Below, piece by piece: positions 7,936 through 15,724 of a stretch of DNA of 64,000 nucleotides. Source of the stretch: Salinisphaera aquimarina. Its GTDB lineage: Bacteria; Pseudomonadota; Gammaproteobacteria; Nevskiales; Salinisphaeraceae. The position numbers were made by a program, and so were the translations under genes. Numbering within the stretch: the stretch's first letter is position 1; every line of letters starts with the position of its first letter. The notes under the pieces are model-generated. The model had not been told where the DNA came from. It saw only the letters and a list, made by a program, of their open reading frames with translations, and made no database searches. The stretch covers positions 620,001-684,000 of the forward strand of contig NZ_JBHRSS010000001.1 of assembly GCF_042643355.1 (NCBI RefSeq), read 5' to 3'.

Positions 7936-9069
7936 ATGAGCCAACTGAAGAAATATTTGGATGCCCACGAGACGGATATTGTCGGCGGTATCGAGCAATT
8001 CGTGACTCGCGAAACGCCATCGACCGATAAGGCGCGACTCGACGCATTCGCGACTTTCCTTGCTAAGTATGCTGCCGAGATCAGTGGCGGCAAGAGTGAG
8101 GTCGTGCCCGCGGAAAACAGTGGAAATAACGTCATACTGCGCTGTGGCGAGACTGACGCTACATCACCCGTGATGTTGGTCGGCCACTACGACACTGTCT
8201 GGCCGGTCGGAACGCTGAATACGATGCCGTTCTCGATCGACGACTCGATTGCCCGTGGACCGGGAATTTTCGATATGAAGGCCGGTCTGGTTCAGGGGCT
8301 ATGGGCAATTCGCGCGCTGCGTGCGACCGATACACCGCACCGGCCGATCGTTTTTGTTTTCAATTCGGATGAGGAGATTGGGAGCCCGGAGTCACGTCCT
8401 CTCATCGAGCGTCATGCACGCGATGCCCACGCAGCCTTGGTGCTGGAACCCAGTTTTGACGGCGCGCTCAAGACCGAGCGTAAGGGTGTCGGACGATACA
8501 CGATCAGGGTTCGGGGGCGGGCAGCACATGCTGGATTGGATCCGAAAGGTGGTGTGAGCGCGATCGACGAGTTGGCGCGTCTCACTCTCGCGCTTCACGA
8601 GTCCACCGATCTGAGCCTCGGTACTACAGTGAATGTCGGCGTCGTACGCGGCGGCTCGCGGTTCAATGTGATCGCAGAGTTTGCGGAAGCCGAAATCGAT
8701 CTTCGGATTGCCACGATGGATGAAGCACAACGCATGGATGCGCTGATCAAGGCGTTGGGGCCACACCACGCCGAAGCCGAAGTCACAGCAGAAGGAGGCA
8801 TAGTCTGGCCGCCCATGAAGCGCAATGCCAGTATCGCCCATTTGTTTGACGTCGCGTCCAATATTGCGAGCCATGAACTCGATCTGACGCTCGATGAGGC
8901 GTCAGTTGGCGGCGCGAGCGACGGTTGCACCTGCGCGGCGCTGGGCATCCCGGTATTGGATGGTTTGGGTGCGGTAGGCGCCGGTGCCCACGCCGTCCAC
9001 GAACATATAGATATCCGGCATGTGTCCGTGCGCTCAGCGCTGGTTGCGCATCTTCTTAGCGAATTATGA
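7936..9069 (+). CDS. M20-family metallopeptidase, carboxypeptidase G2-like
   Basis: A 377-residue zinc peptidase of the M20A type. Metal-site blocks appear in order: VGHYDTVWPVGT, GPGIFDMKAG, FNSDEEIGSPESR (catalytic and ligand glutamates) and GAGAHAVHE. The central dimerisation domain starts at GVGRYTIRVRGRAAHAG. Carboxypeptidase G2 and its relatives release C-terminal glutamate from N-acyl or folate-like substrates, and others act as N-acyl amino acid amidohydrolases. It follows the deacetylase by 78 bp on the same strand and probably completes breakdown of the same imported compound. The next gene, an asparaginase, is broken. Length is normal for the family. Confidence 0.85.
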   Translation: MSQLKKYLDAHETDIVGGIEQFVTRETPSTDKARLDAFATFLAKYAAEISGGKSEVVPAENSGNNVILRCGETDATSPVMLVGHYDTVWPVGTLNTMPFSIDDSIARGPGIFDMKAGLVQGLWAIRALRATDTPHRPIVFVFNSDEEIGSPESRPLIERHARDAHAALVLEPSFDGALKTERKGVGRYTIRVRGRAAHAGLDPKGGVSAIDELARLTLALHESTDLSLGTTVNVGVVRGGSRFNVIAEFAEAEIDLRIATMDEAQRMDALIKALGPHHAEAEVTAEGGIVWPPMKRNASIAHLFDVASNIASHELDLTLDEASVGGASDGCTCAALGIPVLDGLGAVGAGAHAVHEHIDIRHVSVRSALVAHLLSEL

Positions 9070-9379
9070 ATGTCGCACTTATCCTGACTTTAAGGTAGGC
9101 GCGAAATGAACTCCAGGCCGTGCAACCTGCTCGCCGTCCGGTCGTGTAAGGGATTCGTACTAGACGCGATTTAATTGTTCGCTTTGACGCGAAAGGGCAG
9201 TGATATACGTACCGCCCTCATGGCGAATAGGGGTGGTTTGCAAGTTCAGATTCTCGCGCTCCGAGATTGACGCCGGAGGGGCGCGGGAAATCACTGAGGA
9301 AGACTACGGCGACGAGTAGACGATGCGCCACGGACCGCCCATCTATAGTCTGGTTTCCACCTCGGTTGAGTATCCGCCA

Positions 9380-9646
9380 ATGGCTAAAAGCGACATCGCC
9401 ATGACTGATAAGCAGGTCGTCGTCCTCAGCACCGGCGGCACGATTGCCTCTCGCTACGACCCTGAAACCGGGCGTACGCGGGTTCTGTCCTCAGGGCAGG
9501 ATCTGATCGCTGCGATCCCTGCGCTACATGTTGTCACAGGGCGGGCTGGCCGGTCTTATGCCGGCGTCACAGACCCAATGCGTAGGGATCAGCGCGCTCA
9601 ACTGCCAAGTATTACAGGCGCGTGGTCTCCAGGTCGTGCGCGCTGA
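9380..9646 (+). pseudogene. Type-I asparaginase, N-terminal remnant
   Basis: The reading frame VVVLSTGGTIASRYDPETG and LIAAIPAL is the start of a bacterial L-asparaginase, including the TGGTIA nucleophile loop. Homology ends after about 55 residues and the frame closes at 9646, whereas intact enzymes have about 330 residues. An overlapping frame just after it (CVGISALNCQVLQARG ... RADFLDW) looks like a scrap of a SAM-dependent methyltransferase, so two gene ends have been joined here. The remnant sits where the last gene of the IclR cassette would be, next to palindrome site E. Confidence 0.6.
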
Positions 9647-9674
9647 TTTTCTCGATTGGTCCGACAGTCTGTAC

Positions 9675-9698
9675 GACCGCATCCGGCCAGAAGCAGAC
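9675..9698. repeat. 24-nt imperfect palindrome, site E
   Basis: Arms GACCGCAT and AAGCAGAC flank the centre CCGGCCAG, the same 24-nt layout as sites at 2543-2566 and 58554-58577. It lies exactly at the edge of the asparaginase/methyltransferase debris, which supports a role as an insertion or recombination scar. Confidence 0.5.
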
Positions 9699-9804
9699 AT
9701 TGCTGGCGAATCAAATTAATACTCCAAGAAAGTTCTTTTGCTATGCAGCATTCAGAGACGATTAGCCCCTAATTCGCACAATACTTATGCGCCTTCGCGT
9801 GTAG

Positions 9805-10053
9805 TCACGAAAGTATTTGTTCTCCTTTTACGATCATTTCATCTATCGACAACGACGCTTCCGCTCGCCCTTGGTGACGATTGGGGTCACGAAGGCTGGT
9901 TAAGAGTTCGGCCAGCGACTTGCCGATTTGAGCGGCGTGAGCCCGACTCCACCATGGATTTATAGCCTCTGCTATATCCTCCTCAAGAAATCCACCGTCC
10001 GATATCGCGAATAAAAGCGCGGCTAGATGGGGTAGACCCAACAGTCGTGTCAC
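9805..10053 (-). CDS. Hypothetical small protein or gene remnant
   Basis: An 82-residue frame (LLGLPHLAALLFAISDGGFLEEDIAEAINPWW ...) that reads like a soluble helical protein but was not recognised. It stands alone in a stretch of about 350 bp between the asparaginase debris and a Tn3 transposase remnant. It begins 16 nt from the end of that remnant and may belong to the same decayed transposon. Nothing else was seen in this stretch. Confidence 0.25.
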   Translation of the reverse strand: MTRLLGLPHLAALLFAISDGGFLEEDIAEAINPWWSRAHAAQIGKSLAELLTSLRDPNRHQGRAEASLSIDEMIVKGEQILS

Positions 10054-10068
10054 CGGCCGCCATCTGAG

Positions 10069-10392
10069 TCAAAGCAAAGCCAGTCGAACGTTCATATCAA
10101 GCTCGAACCGCCCATACGAATTAACGTGCTCCCATATCAAAGGCGTCAGTGCCTCGTAGTCTCGCGGCGTGAATCGTCCCTGCCAGTGCGGTTGAGCCAA
10201 CACTTTTGGATCATCAGGGTATTGACGCAGACCATGCAGTTCTGGATCAGATGGAGCGCAAGCATGCTGACCTCGTGATCTTCGCGGCGATTGCTGGCCA
10301 TGTCGCCGCGACGTGCGAAGAACACTCGTTTCGGCCAGCTTGTTGCCGACAAAGCGCACACGGGTATAAAACGACGTCATCGCGTCTTCCAC
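10069..10392 (-). pseudogene. Tn3-family transposase, C-terminal remnant 1
   Basis: The end of a Tn3-type transposase in two overlapping frames. One frame gives FFARRGDMASNRREDHEVSM followed by LALHLIQNCMVCVNTLMIQK; another gives LAQPHWQGRFTPRDYEALTPLIW and NSYGRFELDMNVRLAL, the usual C-terminus. Intact Tn3 transposases are near 1000 residues, so only the last tenth is left, with a frameshift. A second shorter copy lies at 11585-11763 in the same orientation, with Dps and a flavin-reductase scrap between them. Confidence 0.65.
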
Positions 10393-10595
10393 CCACTGCC
10401 GAGTCCCTTGCGCGTTGCTCCCCGGGCGGCGCGCATGTCGCGCATGATGCGGGCGAAATCCACGTCAATAGTGGACGTATCGACGTTGATGCCGAACTGC
10501 GAAGTGTTTTTGATCGCATCCACAGCGCGTGCCGACTGGATTAGGGTTTTGATGAGGATGCAGCTGAAATTCACGCAGGTGCCGCCGATGGCGTC
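10380..10595 (-). pseudogene. Pyridine nucleotide-disulfide reductase remnant (MerA/Lpd-like)
   Basis: The frame DAIGGTCVNFSC ILIKTLIQSARAVDAI, then FGINVD and VDFARIM, matches the active-site region of FAD-dependent disulfide reductases: the CVNFSC redox pair followed by the conserved K-T-L-I-Q-SA helix. Only about 70 residues remain out of a usual 450 or more, and both ends run into other debris. It is a scrap left by rearrangement. Confidence 0.5.
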
Positions 10596-10620
10596 GTGCG
10601 AATCATGAACAGGCTCTGAG

Positions 10621-10875
10621 CTAAAGTGATTTGTGCAAAGGCTCGAAGATATTCGCCTGGTTGGTTTCCCAATCCGCCTGATTGTCGAGTGTGGCGAGCG
10701 GCTGGATCATGTCGGTATCGAATGCCTTCTGGGCGGTGTCTTCGGCCACGCGCTGTCGCCAGTTGGCATTTGGTAGCGCCCCGCGCGCGACGGTGGCCAG
10801 GCTCGCGCCGCCGGAAGCGAGCTGGGCTTCGGCCTTGTCGGGATCGTCCAGCTCGCCGTTGGCGATTACCGCAAC
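10621..10875 (-). pseudogene. Old Yellow Enzyme C-terminal remnant
   Basis: The last 85 residues of an OYE-type reductase: AVIANGELDDPDKAEAQLASGG, then MIQPLATLDNQADWETNQANIFEPL. It matches the C-terminus of the intact gene at 11783-12952 (AVIANGKLHD ... ANQADIFEPLHESD) at most positions, but the rest is missing. Remnant and Tn3 scrap lie in the same relative order as the intact OYE gene and the second Tn3 scrap, so a block containing both was duplicated and then decayed. Confidence 0.65.
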
Positions 10876-10993
10876 ACACCGGCACCGTGTGCAGCTACGC
10901 CTGAAGGACGCTCGACTCGCCGGCCGCGTGGGCGGGCGACGACCCGAGCTCACTCGCCAGCAACAACAGGAAATCATTAGCTTGGTCGCCGAA

Positions 10994-11563
10994 TCAGCTT
11001 ATATCGACTCGCTCGCCCTGCTGGTGCGCCTCTACGAACCAGAGCCACTGGTCCACGCCGCGTGTTATTTCGGTCAAAATATCCGAACTGACGGCATCCT
11101 CGAGTTCGTCCATTTCGTCGATGCCGAGCCGCGCAGTGCGGGCGAATGCGGCAATCGCCGTGGACAATGCATCGACATGCTCATCGCTCGTTTCCAGGAC
11201 CAATGGGTAGACGTCCAGAGCGGAGCGCTCGGCCACGACGCGGGCCGTGCCTTCGGCGATGCCGCCCAACTGCGCGATGCGCTCGGCAATAAGGTCGACG
11301 TAGTCTTCGACCGAGTCGTTGATCTCGTCAAAAAGCTTGTGGAGCGCGATAAAGTTCGCGCCCTTCAGGTTCCAGTGGGCTTGTTTGCATTGGGTCTGGA
11401 GGTCAATACAGTCGGCGAGCCGTTGATTGAGCAAGTCCGCGACCTGAGCCCGGGTCGCCGGCGGCAGGTCATTCTTGGTGCGATAGAGCTTGGTGTTCGC
11501 GGGGGTGCGCTCGGAGGGTGTGGCACCACCCGTGCGTGTCGATGCCGCTGTTTTGGTCGTCAT
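10994..11563 (-). CDS. Dps-family ferritin
   Basis: A 189-residue Dps protein with a basic, disordered N-terminal tail of about 40 residues that may bind DNA. The inter-subunit ferroxidase site is visible in KQAHWNLKGANFIALHKLFDEI (His, then Asp and Glu one helix turn apart). Dps forms a 12-mer cage that oxidises iron with hydrogen peroxide and shields DNA. A ribosome site AGGAG lies 7-8 nt before the ATG. It is the only intact gene between two Tn3 transposase scraps. A shorter, different Dps is encoded at 43392-43862. It probably belongs with the oxidant-defence genes downstream on the same strand. Confidence 0.9.
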   Translation of the reverse strand: MTTKTAASTRTGGATPSERTPANTKLYRTKNDLPPATRAQVADLLNQRLADCIDLQTQCKQAHWNLKGANFIALHKLFDEINDSVEDYVDLIAERIAQLGGIAEGTARVVAERSALDVYPLVLETSDEHVDALSTAIAAFARTARLGIDEMDELEDAVSSDILTEITRGVDQWLWFVEAHQQGERVDIS

Positions 11564-11584
11564 AACGTACTCCTTTTGATATAG

Positions 11585-11763
11585 ACCATGAAGTTCTGGT
11601 TCAGGTAGAGCGCAAGCATGCTGATCTTGTGATCTTCCCGGCGATTGCTGGCCATGTCACCGCGTCGGGCGAAGCACACTCGGTTTCGGCCAGCTTGTCG
11701 CTGACACAGCCCACACCGGTATAGAACGATGACGACGACATCGAAACGCTTGGGCTTAGCCAC
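11585..11763 (-). pseudogene. Tn3-family transposase remnant 2
   Basis: About 60 codons of the same transposase C-terminal region as 10069-10392: FARRGDMASNRREDHKISM followed by LALYLNQNFMVYI. Its upstream half is out of frame. It directly precedes the Dps gene and ends beside the OYE gene. Two scraps in direct orientation about 1.4 kb apart could have recombined with each other; no terminal inverted repeats were identified. Confidence 0.6.
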
Positions 11764-11782
11764 GGGCGCCGCCGTCTTGAGC

Positions 11783-12952
11783 TCAATCTGATTCGTGCAA
11801 AGGCTCGAAGATATCCGCCTGATTGGCTTCCCAATCAGCCTGATTGTCGAGCGTGGCCAGCGGCGACAGCATGTCCGGATCGAAATCGTTCTGCTTGCGG
11901 CCCTCGGTCATGCGCCGGGGCCAGTCGGCGTTGACCAATGCCCCGCGCCCGACCGCGACCAGGCTGGCGCCGCCGGACACGAGTTGGTCTTCGGCCTTAC
12001 CGCCGTCGTGTAGTTTGCCGTTGGCGATCACCGCGATGCCGCCGCCGTGTTCGGCGGCCAGTTCGGCCAAGCTCGGGCCGTCGTCGGAAAAAGCCGGATC
12101 GACCGCGCCGGCGCCGGTGACGTGGATATAACTCGCGCCGGCCTCGGCCATGGCACGAAAAATCACGGCGGCGTCGTCCGGACCGTCCCAGCGATAATTC
12201 ATGTCGGCGATCTTGGTCTGCGATAGACGCACGCCGACTGCGAAGTCGCGGCCCACCGCGTCGCGCACGCTTTGCACCACGCGCCGGACCATGCGCACGC
12301 GGTTGCCGATATCGCCGCCGTACTCGTCGTCGCGTTGGTTGTGATAAGCGGTGATGAACTCATCGAGCAGATAACCGTTGGCGCCGTGAATTTCCACGCC
12401 GTCGAAGCCGGTTTGCATCGCGCGCTGGGCCGCGGCCACGAAACCGTCGATCACCTCGATGATGCCGGTTTCGGTCAGCGCTTCGGGCACCGGATACGGC
12501 TCGCCGTTGCCGTGGTAGATCGGATTGGTTTCGCCATAGGGTGCAACCGCCGACGGCCCGACGTTCACGTCGGCATAGTCGTTGTACTGCGACTGCGCGC
12601 CGGCGTGCATGAGCTGCATGACGAACCGTGCGCCGGCGTCGTGGACCGCGTCGACCACCGGCTGCCAGGCCGCGGCGTGCGCCTCCGTGGCAATCCCCGG
12701 CTGGCGATAATAGCCGCGGCTGTAGGCCGTATCGGTGAACGTGCCTTCGGTAATCACCAGGCCGAAACCGCCGCGGGCATAGCGGCGGTAATACTCGACC
12801 ATCTGCTCGGTCGGTCGGCCGTCGGGATGGGCGCTGGTGCGGGTCATCGGGGCCACCGTGGCGCGATTGTCCAGTGCCAGTGAATCGATGCGAATCGGCG
12901 AAAACAGGGTGGGGTAGTGTTCGCTTCCGGGTAGGGGCTGGGTTTGTGTCAT
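11783..12952 (-). CDS. Old Yellow Enzyme-family NADH:flavin oxidoreductase
   Basis: A 389-residue FMN-dependent ene-reductase with a TIM-barrel fold. Visible family marks are LFSPIRIDSLALDNRATVAPMTR at the N-terminus, the EGTFTDTAYSRGYYRQPGI strand, a substrate-binding EIHGANGYLLDEFI with the H..N pair, and VRLSQTK. Enzymes of this type reduce activated double bonds of toxic electrophiles such as enals, quinones and nitro compounds, using NAD(P)H in the cytoplasm. It is the last intact gene but one of the long minus-strand stress run. Its C-terminus is duplicated as a remnant at 10621-10875. Confidence 0.88.
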   Translation of the reverse strand: MTQTQPLPGSEHYPTLFSPIRIDSLALDNRATVAPMTRTSAHPDGRPTEQMVEYYRRYARGGFGLVITEGTFTDTAYSRGYYRQPGIATEAHAAAWQPVVDAVHDAGARFVMQLMHAGAQSQYNDYADVNVGPSAVAPYGETNPIYHGNGEPYPVPEALTETGIIEVIDGFVAAAQRAMQTGFDGVEIHGANGYLLDEFITAYHNQRDDEYGGDIGNRVRMVRRVVQSVRDAVGRDFAVGVRLSQTKIADMNYRWDGPDDAAVIFRAMAEAGASYIHVTGAGAVDPAFSDDGPSLAELAAEHGGGIAVIANGKLHDGGKAEDQLVSGGASLVAVGRGALVNADWPRRMTEGRKQNDFDPDMLSPLATLDNQADWEANQADIFEPLHESD

Positions 12953-13023
12953 GTTGATTTCTCTTGAGGAATTGCTCGACGAACTGCTTTTTCGTGCCTA
13001 CTGGCGCGGCGGCTCGTTGGAGA

Positions 13024-13737
13024 TCATCGTGCAGGCGCGGTATCGCGAGAACCGACGCGCTGACGGATCTGCTCGAGCAGCGCCTGCGCCGCGTCCGCCG
13101 AGGACGCCGGATTCTGGCCGGTAATCAGGTTGTTTTCGGTGACGACGTGCGACGCCCAGTCTTCGCCCTTGGAATAACGACCGCCGTTGTCCTTGAGCGA
13201 ATCCTCGACCAAAAACGGCACCACGTCGGTCAGGCCCGCGCCTTGTTCCTCGCTGTTGGTGAACCCGGTCACGGATTTGCCTTTGACCAGTGGCGCGCCG
13301 TCGGCGTCTTTGGTTTTACGCAGCACGCCAGGAGCGTGGCAAACCAGGGCTAGCGGCAGGCCGGCGGCGTGGGTGGTTTCGATCAGGGCTATGGAATCGC
13401 TGTCCTCGGCCAGATCCCAGAGCGGGCCGTGGCCGCCGGGATAGAACACGCCGTCGAAATCGTCTTCGGCCACATCAGCCAGCTTGGCGGTGTCCGCCAG
13501 CGCGGCTTGCGCGTCGCCGTCTTGCTTGAAGCGCCGGGTGGCCTCGGTCTGGGCGTCTTCGCTGTCGCTGGCCGGGTCGACCGGCGGCTGGCCGCCGGCC
13601 GGTGAAGCCAGCGCCACTTCGGCTCCGGCGTCGATGAAGACATAGTAGGGTGCGGCGAATTCCTCCAGCCAGAAGCCGGTGGGCTTGCCGGTATCGCCGA
13701 GTTGGTCGTGCGAGGTCAAAACCATGAGTATTTTCAT
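13024..13737 (-). CDS. DJ-1/PfpI-superfamily type-1 glutamine amidotransferase-like protein (Hsp31-like)
   Basis: A 237-residue class I GATase-fold protein. The nucleophile elbow is ALVCHAPGVL, and the acidic residue that activates the cysteine is in WLEEFAAPYYVF near residue 25. KPTGFWLEE, VFYPGGHGPLWDL and GFTNSEEQ are characteristic of the Hsp31/YajL-relative branch that converts methylglyoxal and repairs glycated proteins. It differs from the two shorter PfpI proteins nearby (188 residues). Its position among formaldehyde and quinone detoxifying genes fits a reactive-carbonyl defence role, which is an inference. Confidence 0.85.
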   Translation of the reverse strand: MKILMVLTSHDQLGDTGKPTGFWLEEFAAPYYVFIDAGAEVALASPAGGQPPVDPASDSEDAQTEATRRFKQDGDAQAALADTAKLADVAEDDFDGVFYPGGHGPLWDLAEDSDSIALIETTHAAGLPLALVCHAPGVLRKTKDADGAPLVKGKSVTGFTNSEEQGAGLTDVVPFLVEDSLKDNGGRYSKGEDWASHVVTENNLITGQNPASSADAAQALLEQIRQRVGSRDTAPAR

Positions 13738-13854
13738 AATATCCTCTCGGGTGAGTCGGGGGTTACACTCCGGCAGCTCGCGCGCGCCGGCCCATCATCA
13801 ATCAGGTAAACAGAGATTTTCGATTGGAGGGCCGGCAAGCCGGATTGGCGATCA

Positions 13855-14421
13855 CTAACCGGTGGTCGACGGGCGATGCTTGCCTTCGGCGAATTCCTCG
13901 ACCATCTTGGCGTTGAACGCCGGGATATCGTCGGGGCTGCGGCTGGTGACCAGACCCTGGTCGACGACCACTTCTTCGTCCACCCAGTTCGCGCCGGCGT
14001 TTTTCAGATCGGTCTGCAGCGTGTGAAATGAGGTCATGCGCTTGCCGGCGACCTGCTGGGCGTCGATCAGCGTCCAGGGCGCATGGCAGATCGCGGCGAC
14101 CGGCTTGCCGGCTTCAAAGAACGCGCGGACGAACGCCAGCGCGGATTCGTCGCGGCGCAGGCTGTCCGGATTCATCACGCCGCCGGGCAGCAATAGGGCG
14201 TCATAATCGCCCGCATCGGCGCTGTCCAGCGTCACGTCGACGTCAACGCTGTCGCCCCAATCGGTGAATTTCCAGCCCTTGATGGACCCGTCCTTGGGCG
14301 CGACCACCACGGTCTCGGCGCCGGCGTCGATGAGGGCCTGGCGCGGTTCGGTCAGCTCGACCTGTTCAAAGCCGTCGGTGGCCAGTATCGCGATTTTTCT
14401 GCCGTTGAGTTCGTTGGACAT
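13855..14421 (-). CDS. DJ-1/PfpI-family protein, copy 1
   Basis: A 188-residue protein of the PfpI/YhbO type. FEQVELTEPRQAL supplies the conserved glutamate, LLLPGGVMNPDSLR the oxyanion loop, and VAAICHAPWTLIDA the cysteine elbow. YhbO-like proteins protect against oxidative, acid and carbonyl stress and have been described as deglycases. A near copy lies at 17661-18227 with about a dozen differences (for example the tails HRPSTTG and HRASATG). The upstream DNA is also similar in the two copies, so the duplicated block includes the control region. Confidence 0.88.
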   Translation of the reverse strand: MSNELNGRKIAILATDGFEQVELTEPRQALIDAGAETVVVAPKDGSIKGWKFTDWGDSVDVDVTLDSADAGDYDALLLPGGVMNPDSLRRDESALAFVRAFFEAGKPVAAICHAPWTLIDAQQVAGKRMTSFHTLQTDLKNAGANWVDEEVVVDQGLVTSRSPDDIPAFNAKMVEEFAEGKHRPSTTG

Positions 14422-14451
14422 CGTATGCTCCTAACTGGATATCAATGTTTT

Positions 14452-14466
14452 CCCCCGTTAAGGGGG
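14452..14466. promoter_or_regulatory. Inverted repeat upstream of PfpI copy 1
   Basis: CCCCC and GGGGG separated by GTTAA, 30 bp before the start codon, followed by GTATGA. The counterpart before PfpI copy 2 (near 18254-18270, CCCCCGCCAAGGG) is degraded. It could be an operator or an RNA hairpin in the leader; neither can be decided by eye. Confidence 0.3.
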
Positions 14467-14611
14467 TATGAGTGCCATTCGGGTCTGACCCCTTTTACCT
14501 CGCCCCTTTTATCTTCGCTTTCAAGACACCTCCCGCTTACAAGCACCCAGCTGAGAGCCGCGTGATCAATGGGGCGGCGCCCTCACCTGCGGCCGCCGCG
14601 GGTCGACGCAC

Positions 14612-15613
14612 CTAGGAGGTGTCTCTGTCTACCTCACCGGTGGATTGCTCGGTGTGCGGTGCCCGCGGGCGTGGTGTTCCGAAAGGCCGCCCGCCTTTCC
14701 AGCTGAACAACATATCCCTCAAGCTCAGCACGCGGACCTCTGGGTAGCGATGCTGTTCGGATTGCACATAGCCAACCAGCGAGAAGGCGACAACGCCGCC
14801 TATTGTGTTGCCCAGACCCACGGGGAGCAGAAATCCCCAGGCAGCGGCGCCGAGATCGATCCCGCTGCGGAAGTAGAGGAAGAACACCTCGCAGGTCGAA
14901 GAGATGATGTGGTAGAGACCCGTTGCGGTAATGGTGAAGAAGACGAAGTAGATGATCAGCACGCGCGAGATCGTGTCCCGTGCCGCGAAGCTGAGCCAGA
15001 CGAGGCCGGCGACAAGCCAGCCAGCGAAAAAGGCCTTGAAGAACACCGACCACCAGCTCGTCGCCATGCTGTGCTCCAGCAAGGTCGCCGCCGCGTCGCC
15101 TCCGGCCTCAGAAACGACCTCCGCCTCGGCCAAGATGAAGGCGCCGCCTATGGCGCCGAGCATGTTGGCTACCAGCACAACCGCCCACAGCCTAAGCAAC
15201 AGCGGCAGGCTCGCCAACCTCGTAAGCACCAGCTTGACGGGCGGCAGCGTGTTTTCTGTATAGAGCTCGTACCTCCCTAGAACGATATAGAGAAAGCCGA
15301 TCGGATAAAGCAGCGAGCCCAAGAACGGGTTGTCCGGGAAGGCCGCCAATCCCGTGGTAAGGCCGAGAAATGTCAAGGTTATCGCGAACCCCGCGGTCAA
15401 GCCGCTGAAGAACAATATTCGGATTCTATGCGCGATTTCCTCATCGGCGCTCGCCAACAAGCGTTGATGGATTTCCTCCCAAGAGAACCGGTCACCTGTC
15501 GCCCACCCAGCGATAGGTGCGCCTGATGCCGCGCTGTCGCGCTCGCGCACTTCGATCGGCTGTTTTTCGGATCGTACCTTCGACGGGCGGTCAGAGTGTC
15601 GCGTGTCGGTCAT
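14612..15613 (-). CDS. Formate/nitrite transporter (FNT)-family channel
   Basis: A 333-residue inner-membrane protein with about six helices after a charged N-terminal tail of roughly 60 residues. FNT signatures are LFFSGLTAGFAITLTF, the paired half-helix FLYIVLGRYELYTENTLPP, FFKAFFAGWLVAGLVWL and LPVGLGNTIGGVVAFSLVGY. The family forms pentameric channels for formate, nitrite or hydrosulfide; the YfdC-like branch with a long N-terminus is the nearest by eye. Formaldehyde dehydrogenase in the same gene run yields formate, so formate export is a sensible role here, by context only. Confidence 0.88.
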   Translation of the reverse strand: MTDTRHSDRPSKVRSEKQPIEVRERDSAASGAPIAGWATGDRFSWEEIHQRLLASADEEIAHRIRILFFSGLTAGFAITLTFLGLTTGLAAFPDNPFLGSLLYPIGFLYIVLGRYELYTENTLPPVKLVLTRLASLPLLLRLWAVVLVANMLGAIGGAFILAEAEVVSEAGGDAAATLLEHSMATSWWSVFFKAFFAGWLVAGLVWLSFAARDTISRVLIIYFVFFTITATGLYHIISSTCEVFFLYFRSGIDLGAAAWGFLLPVGLGNTIGGVVAFSLVGYVQSEQHRYPEVRVLSLRDMLFSWKGGRPFGTPRPRAPHTEQSTGEVDRDTS

Positions 15614-15724
15614 GAGCTTACGATAATTATCCAGGCTTACAATCCGGCGACCGGCACGCGTGCCGGCCGATTTGGAAACCCCATCGCCGAGGTGCCCGCG
15701 GCGAGCCGCGGGGGATTGGTGAAT

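Noticed and set aside
9177..9205. Palindrome-like GTTCGCTTT ... CGAAAGGGC in the gap after the M20 gene
   Set aside because: Arms resemble the 24-nt motif in part, but the core differs and spacing is shorter; not counted as a site.
10682..11584. Plus-strand frame of 300 codons across dps and the OYE scrap
   Set aside because: It spans two unrelated minus-strand coding segments and shows no domain.
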